This document shows, one piece after another, positions 22,397-34,765 of a DNA stretch of 64,000 nt (positions are counted from its first letter, which is position 1; each line of letters opens with the position of its first letter). Position numbers and translations under genes: made by a program. The notes beneath the pieces were generated by a model. It was not told the origin of the DNA. It saw nothing but the letters and a program-made list of their open reading frames with translations, and ran no database searches. The DNA comes from Thermomonas haemolytica (lineage in GTDB: Bacteria > Pseudomonadota > Gammaproteobacteria > Xanthomonadales > Xanthomonadaceae): assembly GCF_004346265.1 (NCBI RefSeq), contig NZ_SMAP01000004.1, positions 174,056 to 238,055 on the forward strand. Direction: 5' to 3'.

Positions 22397-23004
22397 ACGT
22401 CCTCCGGGGTGAGCTTCAGCTGCGAGCGGCGCTTCTCGTCCAGCCACTTGTCGGCGCGGGCCGGCACGTAGCCTTGCATCCATGCCAGCAGGGCATCGAT
22501 GTCGCCGCCGTGCCACATGTCGGTGCGCTGCTCGGGGTGCAGGAAGCGCTCGCGCACCATGGTGTCCAGCATCGCCATCAGCGGCTGCCAGAAGCCGTTC
22601 ACGTCGAGGAAGGCGCAGGGCTTCTTGCCCAGGCCCAGCTGGCGCCACGTCAGCATCTCGAACATCTCGTCCAGGGTGCCGAAGCCGCCGGGCAGGGCGA
22701 CGAAGCCGTCGGACAGTTCGAACATCCGCGCCTTGCGGGTGTGCATGGAGTCCACCACTTCCAGCCGGGTGACGCCGGTGTGCGCCACTTCCCAGTCCAC
22801 CAGCTGCTGCGGGATCACCCCGACCACCTCGCCGCCGCCGGCCAGTACCGCATCGGCCACCGTGCCCATCAGGCCGACGTTGCCGCCGCCGTACACCAGC
22901 GCGATGCCGTCGCGCGCCAGGCGCGCGCCGAGGGCGCGGGCCAGCCCGGCATAGGCCGGGTCAGCGCCGGCGTTGGAACCGCAATAGACGCACAGGGTCT
23001 TCAT
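22393..23004 (-). CDS. LOG family protein (TIGR00730)
   Basis: A 203-residue Rossmann-fold protein of the LOG (lonely guy) family, cytokinin riboside 5'-monophosphate phosphoribohydrolases / nucleotide 5'-monophosphate nucleosidases. The catalytic signature PGGFGTLDEMFE is intact, and the N-terminus MKTLCVYCGSNAGADPAY and LVYGGGNVGLMG are family-typical. The natural substrate in bacteria of this type is probably AMP or another purine monophosphate. It overlaps its neighbours on both sides by ATGA (23001-23004 and 22393-22396). Confidence 0.92.
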   Translation of the reverse strand: MKTLCVYCGSNAGADPAYAGLARALGARLARDGIALVYGGGNVGLMGTVADAVLAGGGEVVGVIPQQLVDWEVAHTGVTRLEVVDSMHTRKARMFELSDGFVALPGGFGTLDEMFEMLTWRQLGLGKKPCAFLDVNGFWQPLMAMLDTMVRERFLHPEQRTDMWHGGDIDALLAWMQGYVPARADKWLDEKRRSQLKLTPEDV

Positions 23005-23354
23005 CCGTGGACCTTGGTATGGGTGAGCAGGAATTGCACCGCGCTCATGCCGGCGAACCCGGCCAGCGCGGCGAGCAGGAAGCAGAGCCAGATCGGCCAG
23101 CCGGCCTTCAGCGACAGGCTCAGCGCCGGGAAGAACAGCAACCCGCCGAGCACGAACCAGAAAATCTCCATCGAGAGATTCGCCACGCGCTGGGGATCGC
23201 CGGTCTCCACGTACAGCCAGCCCAGCACCAAGAGCGAAGTGACCGGCAGCGCCGCCACCAGCGCGCCGAGCAGGCCGGGGCGCTTCGCCAGGGCGGAGGC
23301 GATGAGCACCAGCGCCACCGTGATCGTCGTCTTGAGCAGGAACTGCAGTGTCAT
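23001..23354 (-). CDS. DUF3147 family membrane protein
   Basis: A 117-residue integral membrane protein with four predicted membrane segments (about residues 5-22, 30-47, 62-80 and 85-108) and the DUF3147-like core LGALVAALPVTSLLVLGWLYVETGDPQRVANLS. The function is unknown. It is the first gene of the operon with the LOG protein and acuI and overlaps the LOG gene by four bases. No promoter is evident in the 47 bases before the ATG; it may be read from lpdA transcription if the hairpin at 23380-23400 is passed. Confidence 0.82.
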   Translation of the reverse strand: MTLQFLLKTTITVALVLIASALAKRPGLLGALVAALPVTSLLVLGWLYVETGDPQRVANLSMEIFWFVLGGLLFFPALSLSLKAGWPIWLCFLLAALAGFAGMSAVQFLLTHTKVHG

Positions 23355-23379
23355 CGGCGCATCGGGCCTCGAAATGCGA

Positions 23380-23400
23380 ACGGCGCCGCGAAGGCGCCGT
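23380..23400 (-). terminator. hairpin after lpdA
   Basis: ACGGCGCC and GGCGCCGT form a perfect 8-bp stem with a 5-base loop, 20 bases past the lpdA stop. On the minus strand the sequence that follows (TCGCATTTCG) is only weakly T-rich. Confidence 0.45.
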
Positions 23401-23419
23401 CCGGGGATGCGGGCGGCCT

Positions 23420-24850
23420 TCAGTTGGCCTTGTGGATCGCCCGCTTGTGCACCGCCATCGCGGCATCGTGCACGGCTTCGCTCAGCGACGGGTGGGCGTG
23501 GCAGATGCGCGCCAGGTCATCGGCGCTGCCCTTGAACTCCATCGCCAGCACGCCTTCGTGGACCAGTTCGGAGACGTTGGCGCCGACCAGGTGCATGCCG
23601 AGGATGGTGTCGGTCTCGGCATGCGCCAGCACCTTCACGAAGCCGGCCGGCTCGGCCATCGCCACCGCGCGGCCGACCGCCGCGAACGGGAAGCTGCCGG
23701 CCTTGTACGGGATGCCCTCGGCCTTGAGCTGCTCCTCGGTCTTGCCGACCCAGGCGATTTCCGGCTCGGTGTAGATCACCCACGGGATGGTGTCGAAGTT
23801 GACGTGGCCGGGCAGGCCGGCGATCAGCTCGGCCACCGCGATGCCTTCCTCGAAGCCCTTGTGCGCCAGCATCGGGCCGCGCACGCAGTCGCCGACCGCC
23901 CACACGCCGTCGACGCCGGTGTGGCAGTGCGCATCCACCACGATCTGGCCGCGCTCGTTGAGCTGCACGCCGGTGCCCTCGGCCAGCAGGCCCTTGGTCG
24001 CGGCGCGGCGGCCCACGGCCACCAGCAGCTTGTCCACCACCAGCTCCTGCGCGGCGCCCTTGTCGTCGGTGTAGTGGACATGCACGCCGTCCTTCTTCAC
24101 TTCGGTGTTGCTGACCTTGCAGCCCAGGCGGATGTCCAGGCCCTGCTTCTTGAACTCGCGCGCGGCGACCTTGCTGACCTCGGCGTCGGCGGCGGCGAGG
24201 AAGGTGGGCATGCCTTCGAGGATGGTGACCTCGGCGCCCAGGCGGTTCCATACGCTGCCCAGCTCCAGGCCGATCACGCCGGCGCCGATCACGCCCAGGC
24301 GCTTGGGCACCTCGGTGAAGTCCAGCGCGCCGACGTTGTCCACGATGTGCTCGCCGAACTTGGCGAACGGCAGTTCGATCGAATCCGAGCCGGCGGCCAG
24401 GATCACGTTGGTGCCCTTGAGCTCGACTTCGCTGCCGTCGTGCTGCTTCACCTTCACCACGTTGCCCGGCTGCAGCTGGCCGAAGCCATGGAACGCGGTG
24501 ATCTTGTTGGCCTTGAACAGCGCCGCGATGCCGCCGGTGAACTGCTTCACGATGCCGTCCTTGCGGGCGACCATCTTGGCCACGTCGATCTTCGGCTTGT
24601 CGAAGCTGATGCCGTGCTGGTCGAAGATGTGGCCCATGTTCCAGAACTGGCGGCTGGAATCCAGCAGCGCCTTGGACGGGATGCAGCCCACGCGCAGGCA
24701 GGTGCCGCCCAGCGCCGGCTTGCCGTCCTTGCCCAGCGCGGCGTCGATGCAGGCGGTCTTCAGGCCCAGCTGCGCGGCGCGGATGGCGGCGTGGTAGCCG
24801 GCGGGACCGGCACCGATGACGACGACGTCGAATTGCTGTTGTTCGCTCAT
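23420..24850 (-). CDS. lpdA: dihydrolipoyl dehydrogenase (E3)
   Basis: A 476-residue FAD- and NAD-binding disulfide oxidoreductase that reoxidises the dihydrolipoyl group of E2. The FAD motif GAGPAGYHAAIRA is at the N-terminus, the redox disulfide C51/C56 is in GGTCLRVGCIPSK, the NAD motif is GAGVIGLELGSVW, and the C-terminal dimer-interface active site is HAHPSLSEAV. Position after sucA-sucB shows it is the E3 of the 2-oxoglutarate dehydrogenase complex (it may also serve other complexes). A structured intergenic repeat separates it from sucB. The start is at 24850; the frame upstream of it runs through the repeat and is not coding. Confidence 0.96.
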   Translation of the reverse strand: MSEQQQFDVVVIGAGPAGYHAAIRAAQLGLKTACIDAALGKDGKPALGGTCLRVGCIPSKALLDSSRQFWNMGHIFDQHGISFDKPKIDVAKMVARKDGIVKQFTGGIAALFKANKITAFHGFGQLQPGNVVKVKQHDGSEVELKGTNVILAAGSDSIELPFAKFGEHIVDNVGALDFTEVPKRLGVIGAGVIGLELGSVWNRLGAEVTILEGMPTFLAAADAEVSKVAAREFKKQGLDIRLGCKVSNTEVKKDGVHVHYTDDKGAAQELVVDKLLVAVGRRAATKGLLAEGTGVQLNERGQIVVDAHCHTGVDGVWAVGDCVRGPMLAHKGFEEGIAVAELIAGLPGHVNFDTIPWVIYTEPEIAWVGKTEEQLKAEGIPYKAGSFPFAAVGRAVAMAEPAGFVKVLAHAETDTILGMHLVGANVSELVHEGVLAMEFKGSADDLARICHAHPSLSEAVHDAAMAVHKRAIHKAN

Positions 24851-24869
24851 TGCGGAGTTCCTGCTTTTT

Positions 24870-25013
24870 CCTTCTCCCCTCGGGAGAAGGTGCCCGAAGG
24901 GCGGATGAGGGTTCGGCGAAGCGTGGATGTTCAAACCGATCAAGCGTTTCGGGGTTTGCGGGTCGTCGCTTCGCCGTACCCTCACCCCAGCCCCTCTCCC
25001 GGCGGGAGAGGGG
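24870..25013. repeat. structured intergenic repeat, copy 2 (sucB-lpdA)
   Basis: It has the same frame as the copy at 9191-9304: a hairpin CCTTCTCCC/GGGAGAAGG (24870-24890), then GCGGATGAGGGTTCGGCGAAGCG, a 43-base core, CGCTTCGCCGTACCCTCACCCC, and a hairpin CCCCTCTCCC/GGGAGAGGGG (24991-25013). The central arms pair over 17 bases with one mismatch, so the whole element is a three-stem structure. On the minus strand it begins 10 bases after the sucB stop and ends 19 bases before the lpdA start. Confidence 0.85.
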
Positions 25014-25023
25014 CTCCAAGCAA

Positions 25024-26223
25024 TCACATGCCCAGCAGCATGCGGTGCGGGTTCTCGAGCTGGTTCTTGATGTCGACCAGGAACAGCACCGCGTCCTTGC
25101 CGTCGATGATGCGGTGGTCGTAGCTCAGCGCGATGTACATCATCGGCGCGGCGATCACCTGGCCGTTCTCGACAATGGCGCGCTCCTTGATCGCGTGCAT
25201 GCCGAGGATGGCGCTCTGCGGCGGGTTCACGATCGGGGTGGACATCAGCGAACCGAAGGTGCCGCCGTTGGTGATGGTGAAGGTGCCGCCCTGCAGGTCC
25301 TCCAACCCGAGCTTGCCGTCGCGCGCCTTCTTGGCGAAGGTGGCGATGCCCTGTTCGATGTCGGCGAAGCTCATGCGCTCGACGTTGCGCAGCACCGGCG
25401 TCACCAGGCCCTTGTCGGTCGCCACCGCGATCGAAATGTCGGCATAGCCGTGGTAGATGATGTCGTTGCCGTCCACCGAGGCGTTGATGATCGGGTGCTT
25501 CTGCAGCGCGTTGGCGGCGGCCTTGGCGAAGAAGCTCATGAAGCCCAGCTTGATGCCGTTGGCCTTCTCGAACTGCTCGCCCAACTCCTTGCGCATCTGC
25601 ATGACCTTGGACAGGTTCACCTCGTTGAACGAGGTCAGCATGGCGATGGAGTTCTTCGACTGCATCAGGCGCTCGGCGATGCGGGCGCGCATGCGGGTCA
25701 TCGGCACGCGCTCCTCCGGGCGGGCGCCGCCGGCCACGCCGGCGGTCTTGCCGCTGGCGTAGTTGACGATGTCTTCCTTGGTGACCATGCCGCGGCGGCC
25801 GGTGCCGGCGACCTCGGCCGGGTCAACGCCGGAAGTGGCGGCGGCGAAGCGCGCGCCCGGTGGCAGGTCCGCGGCGGCGGGAGCCGCAGCCGGGGCCGGC
25901 TTGGCCGGGGCGGCGGCGGCAGGTGCCGGCGCGGCGGCCTTCGGGGCTTCCGCGGCCGGGGCGGCCGGCGTGGCGGCGGCCACGGCACCTTCCTCGATCA
26001 CCGCGATCACCTGCTGGCTGGTGACGGTATCGCCTTCCTTGAACTTGATCTCCTTCAGCACGCCGTCCACCGGCGCGGGCACTTCCAGCACGACCTTGTC
26101 GGTTTCCAGGTCGAGCAGGTTTTCGTCGCGCTTCACCGCGTCGCCGGCTTTCTTGTGCCAGCTGGCGATGGTGGCGTCGGAGACGGATTCGGGGAGAACC
26201 GGGACTTTGACTTCGATGGCCAT
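25024..26223 (-). CDS. sucB: 2-oxoglutarate dehydrogenase E2, dihydrolipoyl succinyltransferase
   Basis: A 399-residue E2 subunit that transfers the succinyl group to CoA. The N-terminal lipoyl domain carries the lipoylation lysine K43 ([11 protein letters not shown]). An Ala/Pro-rich linker (about 80-120), a peripheral-subunit-binding domain ([28 protein letters not shown]) and the catalytic domain with the active-site [12 protein letters not shown] near the C-terminus follow. It sits 32 bases after sucA and before lpdA. The start [14 protein letters not shown] is family-typical. Confidence 0.97.
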   Translation of the reverse strand: MAIEVKVPVLPESVSDATIASWHKKAGDAVKRDENLLDLETDKVVLEVPAPVDGVLKEIKFKEGDTVTSQQVIAVIEEGAVAAATPAAPAAEAPKAAAPAPAAAAPAKPAPAAAPAAADLPPGARFAAATSGVDPAEVAGTGRRGMVTKEDIVNYASGKTAGVAGGARPEERVPMTRMRARIAERLMQSKNSIAMLTSFNEVNLSKVMQMRKELGEQFEKANGIKLGFMSFFAKAAANALQKHPIINASVDGNDIIYHGYADISIAVATDKGLVTPVLRNVERMSFADIEQGIATFAKKARDGKLGLEDLQGGTFTITNGGTFGSLMSTPIVNPPQSAILGMHAIKERAIVENGQVIAAPMMYIALSYDHRIIDGKDAVLFLVDIKNQLENPHRMLLGM

Positions 26224-26255
26224 GAGGGCGTCCTGTCGGAAAGCGGGAATGGGGA

Positions 26256-29090
26256 TCAGTCGGCGGCGGTGTCGCCGGCGGCGGGGTTGGTGAGGGCGTC
26301 GGCCAGCAGCTTCGCCAGTTCGGCCATGTGCTCGGCCATGTGGCCCGCGGCGGGCGAGGGCGAGCGCGGCCGGCCGGCGTAGCTGAGGCCCTGCTTCGGC
26401 TGCAGGCAGGCGCGCAGGTGGTGCTGGATCTGGTACCACGCGCCCTGGTTCTGCGGCTCTTCCTGGCACCACACGACCTCGGTGGCGGAGGCGAAGCGCT
26501 TGAGCTCGGCGGCCAGCTCCGGGCGCGGGAACGGGTACAACTGCTCCACGCGCACCAGCGCCACGTCCTTGATGCCCTGCTTCTGCGCCTCTTCCAGCAG
26601 GTCGTAATAGACCTTGCCGGCGCACACCACCACGCGGCGCACCTTCTTGGCGGTCGCGGTGGTGTCTGGGATCAGGCGCTGGAACTCGCCGTTGGCCAGC
26701 TCGTCCAGCGTGGACACCGCCAGCTTGTGGCGCAGCAGCGACTTCGGCGTCATCACCACCAGCGGCTTGCGCGTGCTCTGGCGCATCTGGCGCCGGATCA
26801 TGTGGAAGTCCTGGGCCGGCGTGGTGGGCGTGCACACCACCATGTTGTCCAGCGCGCACAGCTGCAGGAAGCGCTCCAGGCGCGCCGAGCTGTGCTCGGG
26901 GCCCTGGCCCTCGTAGCCGTGCGGCAGGTACAGGGCCAGGCCGCACAAGCGGTCCCACTTGGCCTCGCCGGCGGCGAGGAACTGGTCGATCACCACCTGC
27001 GCGCCGTTGGCGAAGTCGCCGAACTGCGCTTCCCAGATGTCCAGGGTCTGCGGATCGGCGGTGGCATAGCCGTATTCGAACGCCATCACCGCCTCCTCGC
27101 TGAGCAGCGAGTCGATGATGGTCACGTCCTCCGGGTTCTGCACCAGCTCGCGCAGCGGCAGGTAGTAGGCGTCGGTGTTCTGGTCGTGCAGGATCGCGTG
27201 GCGGTGGAAGAAGGTGCCGCGTCCGCAGTCCTGGCCGACCAGGCGCAGGCGGTAGCCTTCGTCGAGCAGGGTGGCGTAGGCCAGGTTCTCGGCGAAGCCC
27301 CAGTCGGCCGGCAGCTCGCCGGCCGCCATCTTGCGGCGGTCTTCGTAGATCTTGGCCACGCGCGGATGCAGCTTGACCGTCTCGGGCACCGCGTTGATGC
27401 GCGCGGCCAGCGCGTCCAGGGTCTTGCGCGGAACCTGGGTCTGCACCGGGTCGGACAGCTTGCCGGCCAGATAGGGCGTCCAGTCCACCGCCAGCGCGTC
27501 CGGCTGGCTGGGGGCGACCTCGGTGGTCAGCTCGCCCGCGTCCAGCTTGTCGCGCAGCGCATCCATCAGCGCCTGCGCGTCCGCCGCGGGCACGCTGCCC
27601 TCGGCCGCCAGCTTCTCGGCGTAGAGCTCGCGCGTGGTCTTCATCGCGCGGATCTTCTTGTACATCACCGGCTGGGTGGCGGCCGGCTCATCGGCTTCGT
27701 TGTGGCCGTGGCGGCGGTAGCAGACGAGGTCGATCACCACGTCCTTGCCGAAGGCCTGGCGGAAATCGAACGCCAGCTCGGCCACGAACGCCACCGCTTC
27801 CGGGTCGTCGCCGTTCACGTGCAGCACCGGCGCGCCGACCATCTTGGCCACGTCGGTGCAGTACAGGGTGGAGCGGGCGTCCTCGGCGGCGCTGGTGGTG
27901 AAGCCGACCTGGTTGTTGATCACCACGTGCAGGGTGCCGCCAACCCGGAAGCCGCGCGCCTGCGACATCTGGAACAGCTCCATCACCACGCCCTGGCCGG
28001 CGAACGCGGCGTCGCCGTGGATCAGCACCGGCATCACCTGCTTGCGCTCGGCGTCGCCGCGGCGGTGCTGGCGCGAGCGCACGCTGCCGGCCACCACCGG
28101 GTCCACGATCTCCAGGTGCGAGGGGTTGAACGCCAGCGCCAGGTGCACCGGGCCGCCGGGGGTGGCGATGTTGCTGGAGAAGCCCATGTGGTACTTCACG
28201 TCGCCGGTGTGCGCGTGGTCGCCGTCGCGGGCGTGCTCGAACTTGCCCTCGAACTCGTCGAACAGCTTGCGCGGCGGCTTGCCCAGGGTGTTGACCAGCA
28301 CGTTCAGGCGGCCGCGGTGGGCCATGCCGATCACGATGTCCTTGACGCCATTCTGGCCGGCGCGGCGGATGGTGACGTCCAGCATCGGGATCAGCGATTC
28401 GCCGCCTTCCAGCGAGAACCGCTTCTGGCCCACGTACTTGGTGTGCAGGTAGCGCTCCAGCCCTTCCGCGGCGGTCAGCCGCTCGAGGATGCGCTGCTTG
28501 TCGTCCTTGCTGCGGCCGTAGTTGCCGGCGGCGGCTTCCAGGCGCTCGTACAGCCAGCGGCGCTGGTCGGCGTCGGTGATGTGCATGAACTCGGCGCCGA
28601 TGCTGCCGGTGTAGGTCGCGCGCAGGCGCGCCAGCAGGTCGCGCAGCTTCATCCGGGCCTGGCCGCCGACGCCGCCGGTGCTGAACTCGGCATCCAGGTC
28701 GCGCTCGGACAGATTGTGGAAGGCCAGCTCGAGGTCCGGCGGGTTCAGCGGCGGGGTCAGGCCCAGCGGATCGAGCTTGGCGCCGAGGTGGCCGCGCGAG
28801 CGGTAGGCGGTGATCAGGCGGCCGACGTGGCGCTCGCGCTCGTCGCCGGAACCGGTGGCGGCGCAGGTCAGCCCGCGCGCGGCCTGGCGGCCGGCTTCGG
28901 CGATCTGGGCGAGCACCGCCGAGTGCGGGATGTCGCCGGCTTCGCGGCCCTTCAGGCCGTCGAAGTACTGCTTCCATTTCGGGTCGACGCTGTCCGGCGC
29001 GACCAGATATTGCTCGTAGAGGTCTTCGATGTACGCGCCGTTGGCGCCGAGCTGCGAGGATTGGGCGAACTGCTTGAGGAGACTGTCCAC
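26256..29090 (-). CDS. sucA: 2-oxoglutarate dehydrogenase E1
   Basis: A 944-residue thiamine-diphosphate enzyme that decarboxylates 2-oxoglutarate and succinylates the E2 lipoyl group. The N-terminal block [29 protein letters not shown], the ThDP-binding [14 protein letters not shown]...VNGDDPEAV and the [21 protein letters not shown] block are all present. A GTG at 29090 is chosen as start (M)[14 protein letters not shown] because it matches the family N-terminus; the frame stays open upstream to 29222 with no homology. The Shine-Dalgarno is weak. It heads the sucA-sucB-lpdA operon behind a consensus -10 box. Confidence 0.96.
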   Translation of the reverse strand: MDSLLKQFAQSSQLGANGAYIEDLYEQYLVAPDSVDPKWKQYFDGLKGREAGDIPHSAVLAQIAEAGRQAARGLTCAATGSGDERERHVGRLITAYRSRGHLGAKLDPLGLTPPLNPPDLELAFHNLSERDLDAEFSTGGVGGQARMKLRDLLARLRATYTGSIGAEFMHITDADQRRWLYERLEAAAGNYGRSKDDKQRILERLTAAEGLERYLHTKYVGQKRFSLEGGESLIPMLDVTIRRAGQNGVKDIVIGMAHRGRLNVLVNTLGKPPRKLFDEFEGKFEHARDGDHAHTGDVKYHMGFSSNIATPGGPVHLALAFNPSHLEIVDPVVAGSVRSRQHRRGDAERKQVMPVLIHGDAAFAGQGVVMELFQMSQARGFRVGGTLHVVINNQVGFTTSAAEDARSTLYCTDVAKMVGAPVLHVNGDDPEAVAFVAELAFDFRQAFGKDVVIDLVCYRRHGHNEADEPAATQPVMYKKIRAMKTTRELYAEKLAAEGSVPAADAQALMDALRDKLDAGELTTEVAPSQPDALAVDWTPYLAGKLSDPVQTQVPRKTLDALAARINAVPETVKLHPRVAKIYEDRRKMAAGELPADWGFAENLAYATLLDEGYRLRLVGQDCGRGTFFHRHAILHDQNTDAYYLPLRELVQNPEDVTIIDSLLSEEAVMAFEYGYATADPQTLDIWEAQFGDFANGAQVVIDQFLAAGEAKWDRLCGLALYLPHGYEGQGPEHSSARLERFLQLCALDNMVVCTPTTPAQDFHMIRRQMRQSTRKPLVVMTPKSLLRHKLAVSTLDELANGEFQRLIPDTTATAKKVRRVVVCAGKVYYDLLEEAQKQGIKDVALVRVEQLYPFPRPELAAELKRFASATEVVWCQEEPQNQGAWYQIQHHLRACLQPKQGLSYAGRPRSPSPAAGHMAEHMAELAKLLADALTNPAAGDTAAD

Positions 29091-29193
29091 GGCGTGGCTA
29101 GCAACCTGATCGGGTGGGGAAGGGGGCGTGCGGGCCGTGGCAGGTGCCGGGGAACCGCGCGAAAACACTGAATGCGCACAGCAAAGAGTGGGA

Positions 29194-29199
29194 ATTATA
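29194..29199 (-). promoter_or_regulatory. -10 box TATAAT, sucA promoter
   Basis: A perfect TATAAT on the minus strand (GGCTATAATTCC) would start transcription near 29187, about 97 bases before the GTG of sucA. No good -35 hexamer is found 16-18 bases upstream. Confidence 0.6.
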
Positions 29200-29260
29200 G
29201 CCCCAGGGGCGTGCCGGGGCACCCGCCGCGAGGGCGGGAACGGCGGCGAACGTGCCTGCG

Positions 29261-29776
29261 TCAGAGTCCCAGCGCCCGGTATTCAGCCACCGGTCGGGAT
29301 CGTTCCCAGATTTCCTCGAAGCGCTGCTGCAGCTGGCGGGCACGGGCGCGGCCGTCGAGGCAGGCGCTGCCGGCCACCGCGTCGCCCTGGGCGCGGGCGT
29401 AGTAGCCGCCGGCGTCGTTGGCGATCATCGCGCTGCGGTCCTCGCGGTACACCGGGTCGTCCACCTCGCGGAACTGGAACACGCTGGGCAGGCGTTGCGC
29501 CAGCTCCAGCAGCTTGGCATGGGCGGCCTGCGGGGCGGCGGCATCGTGCAGCAGCACCCGCACCTGCACGTCGCGGCCGGAGGTGGCCAGGCCGCGCAGG
29601 GCCTCCAGCAGGTCGGGGTGGTCGAACAGCCAGGCTTCCAGGTCGAGGCTGCGGATCCATAGCGCGCGCCGGGCCTCGGCCACGATCCGGGTGGCCACCG
29701 CGATCGCCGCCGGATGGTCGTCGATGCGGAGCAGGGCGGTGCGCGCGGGGGCGTCGTCGGGACGGTGGTCGCTCAT
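29261..29776 (-). CDS. DUF7931-type (phospholipase D-like fold) protein
   Basis: A 171-residue soluble protein. The pattern ALWIRSLDLEAWLFDHPDLLEALRGLATSG, VRVLLHDAA, LLELAQRLPSVFQFREVD and RARARQLQQRFEEIWERSRP matches the domain found alone or at the C-terminus of acetyltransferases in gammaproteobacteria (DUF7931 as I recall). It looks like a degenerate phospholipase D-type fold: the HKD catalytic motif is absent. The function is unknown. It is the last gene of the purB operon and its ATG overlaps the roxA stop. Confidence 0.75.
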   Translation of the reverse strand: MSDHRPDDAPARTALLRIDDHPAAIAVATRIVAEARRALWIRSLDLEAWLFDHPDLLEALRGLATSGRDVQVRVLLHDAAAPQAAHAKLLELAQRLPSVFQFREVDDPVYREDRSAMIANDAGGYYARAQGDAVAGSACLDGRARARQLQQRFEEIWERSRPVAEYRALGL

Positions 29777-30966
29777 TCGGCATCCTCCCGTTCCAGCTGG
29801 TAATGGCCGGCGCCGACCAGGGCCAGCAGCACCGCGCGACCGGATGCGGACAGCCCGGCGTAGGTCTCGGCGTCGATCCGCTCGGCCGCGGCCAGGCGGC
29901 GCGCGTCGCCGGCGTCCAGCAGGTGCCTGCCGCCGCCGGCGTACAGCCGGGCGTGGCCGTCCGCGCCCTGCCGCCAGGCCATCCGTGACCAGGGATGACG
30001 CAGCAGGCAGCCGCCTGCGGCCAGCGCGGCCTCCAGCGCCTCTGCCGGCGGCGCGGCCTCGGCGGGTGCCGGCAGCACCGCGCTGCGGTAGGTGGTGATG
30101 AAGCCGCCGAACCAGTCGCCCAGGCGGTCGGGATCGTCCATCCGCAGCTGGCGCAGGGCGGCCTCGACCCGCCCCAGCGCGGCGGCGTCGATTTCGTTGG
30201 GGTCGGCCACCGGGGTGATGTCCGGGTCGGCGTAGCGCAGCGCATCCGGGGCCTCGGCGGCCAGGCTGTCGGCGTAGTCGGCCAGCAGCTCGCCGGCCCC
30301 GGGGGCGCGCATCCCGACCGAGAACGTCAGGCACGGGTCCTCGGCGATGCCGTGGTGCGGCACGCCCGGGGGCAGGTAGAGCATGTCGCCCGGCGCCAGC
30401 ACCCAGTCGTGGGTGGGGGTGAAGCGTTGCAGCAGCTTCAGCTCGACGTCCGGGCGGAAGTCCAGCGGCGGGTTGGGGCCGGCGTCGATCAGCCAGCGCC
30501 GGTGGCCCTGGGCCTGCAGCAGGAACACGTCGTACTGGTCCACATGCGCGCCGACCGAGCCGCCGGTGGCGGCAAAGCTCACCATGATGTCGTCGATGCG
30601 CCAGCGCGGCAGGAATGCAAAGTGGTCGAGCAGGGCGCGCAGATCGGCGTCCCACTTGTCCATGTCCTGCACCAGCAGGGTCCAGTCGTGGTCGGGCAGG
30701 CCGGGGAAGTCGTCCTCGGCGAACGGCCCGTGGCGGACGCTCCAGCCATCGCGCGCGCGGTCGTGCTGGATCAGGCGCGCCAGCACGCCCTCCTCGCAGG
30801 CCAGCCCGGCCAGATCCTCCGGCGCCAGCGGCGAGGCATAGCCGGGAAAGGCGTTGCGGATCAGCAGCGGGCGCTTCTGCCAGTACTCGCGCAGGAAGCG
30901 CTCGGGCGGCATGCCCAGCGGGAAGGGGCCGGCGGCGGCGTCGATTTCGATTTCGATGGGGATCAT
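29773..30966 (-). CDS. roxA: JmjC/cupin ribosomal protein L16 arginine hydroxylase, RoxA (YcfD)
   Basis: A 397-residue Fe(II)/2-oxoglutarate oxygenase of the ROX group. The iron ligands are H141 and D143 (VGAHVDQYDVFLLQ) and H204 (LPPGVPHHG). FAATGGSVGAHVDQYD, QGHRRW and APGDMLYLPPGVPHHG are the family blocks, and a C-terminal winged-helix-like domain for dimerisation follows. E. coli YcfD hydroxylates Arg81 of ribosomal protein L16, so a translational role is expected. It overlaps the beta-lactamase gene upstream and the DUF7931 gene downstream by four bases each. Confidence 0.93.
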   Translation of the reverse strand: MIPIEIEIDAAAGPFPLGMPPERFLREYWQKRPLLIRNAFPGYASPLAPEDLAGLACEEGVLARLIQHDRARDGWSVRHGPFAEDDFPGLPDHDWTLLVQDMDKWDADLRALLDHFAFLPRWRIDDIMVSFAATGGSVGAHVDQYDVFLLQAQGHRRWLIDAGPNPPLDFRPDVELKLLQRFTPTHDWVLAPGDMLYLPPGVPHHGIAEDPCLTFSVGMRAPGAGELLADYADSLAAEAPDALRYADPDITPVADPNEIDAAALGRVEAALRQLRMDDPDRLGDWFGGFITTYRSAVLPAPAEAAPPAEALEAALAAGGCLLRHPWSRMAWRQGADGHARLYAGGGRHLLDAGDARRLAAAERIDAETYAGLSASGRAVLLALVGAGHYQLEREDAE

Positions 30967-31886
30967 GGGCGGGTGTCTGCCTGTTCCTGGGCCAGGCGTG
31001 CCTCCAGCCCGGCGCGCGCGCGCGCGGCGTAGGCGCGGCCGGCGCCGGCCTCCAGCAGCGGGGCTTGCCCGCGCAGGCGTGCCCACTGCCCGCTGGCGCC
31101 CGGATGCGGGGTCAGCAGCAGGTCGCAGGGCAGGGCGGCCAGGGTGTCGAGGCTGTGGCGGAAGCGGGCCACGGCGGCCGGATGGTCGTGGTAGCGGTAA
31201 TGGTCGTCGCTGATCGCGCTGAGGCTGTCGGCGTACACCGCCTGCACGCAGCGCTCCCCGGCACAGCTGTTCCAGGTCCAGGTGGTGCCGCCGGGGGTGT
31301 GGCCGGGGGTGGCGTGCGCGACGAGCTGCACTTGGCCGAGCGGGAGGACGTCGCCATCCCGGATTTCGTGCACGTCGGCCACCGGCGCGAACGGCTCCAG
31401 CACGCCGGCCTGCGGATCGTCGCTGCCGGCGCGGCCGCTGCGCAGGACCGGGGCGGCGGCCGGTAGCGCTAGCACCGGTGCGCCGGTGGCGGCCTGCAGC
31501 GCGGCCATGCCGCCGACGTGGTCGGCATGCGCGTGGCTGGCCAGCAGGTAGCGCACCGCATGCGGATCGACCCCGAGCGTGCGCAGGTTGGCCAGCACCT
31601 GCGCGGCCACCGGCGCCGGGCCGCTGTCGATCAGCGCCATCCCGGCCGGGGTGGCGATCAGCAGCACGCTGATCCCGCAGCTGCCGACGTACCAAGTCTC
31701 GCCGTGGATGCGGCGCGGCGGCGTCGACTCGGTCCAGTCGTCCTCGTTCTTGCACGGTGCCGACGCGGCGGGCGCGGCGGCCAGCGCCGGGGTGGCCGAT
31801 GCGGGGGCGGCCGGCGGTGCCGGGCGCGCGGCGCAGGCGGCGAGGCCCAGCGCCAGCAGCAGCGGAGGCAGCCGGCGCGCGGCCAT
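30963..31886 (-). CDS. subclass B3 metallo-beta-lactamase, predicted lipoprotein
   Basis: A 307-residue metallo-beta-lactamase-fold protein. The zinc ligands of subclass B3 are all present: H118, H120, D122 and H123 in SHAHADHVGG, H196 in HATPGHTPGGTTW, and H261 in LLTPHPGAS. The YADSLSA block and ALPCDLLLTPHPGAS match Stenotrophomonas L1 and related B3 enzymes closely. A lipobox LAAC (C18) predicts an outer-membrane or inner-membrane lipoprotein, with a long Ala/Pro linker, whereas L1 is a soluble periplasmic tetramer. The start is two bases after the purB stop. Hydrolysis of beta-lactams is likely but not shown; other hydrolase roles in the MBL fold are possible. Confidence 0.88.
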   Translation of the reverse strand: MAARRLPPLLLALGLAACAARPAPPAAPASATPALAAAPAASAPCKNEDDWTESTPPRRIHGETWYVGSCGISVLLIATPAGMALIDSGPAPVAAQVLANLRTLGVDPHAVRYLLASHAHADHVGGMAALQAATGAPVLALPAAAPVLRSGRAGSDDPQAGVLEPFAPVADVHEIRDGDVLPLGQVQLVAHATPGHTPGGTTWTWNSCAGERCVQAVYADSLSAISDDHYRYHDHPAAVARFRHSLDTLAALPCDLLLTPHPGASGQWARLRGQAPLLEAGAGRAYAARARAGLEARLAQEQADTRP

Positions 31887-31888
31887 GC

Positions 31889-34761
<2,873 letters not shown>

Positions 34762-34765
<4 letters not shown>

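Noticed and set aside
24850-25027. Upstream extension of lpdA through the repeat
   Set aside because: The frame is open by chance across the hairpins; family members begin at MSEQQQFDVVVIG.
30963-31886. The beta-lactamase gene as a horizontally acquired resistance gene
   Set aside because: No mobile element, direct repeat or composition shift is seen, and the four-base couplings on both sides argue for long residence.
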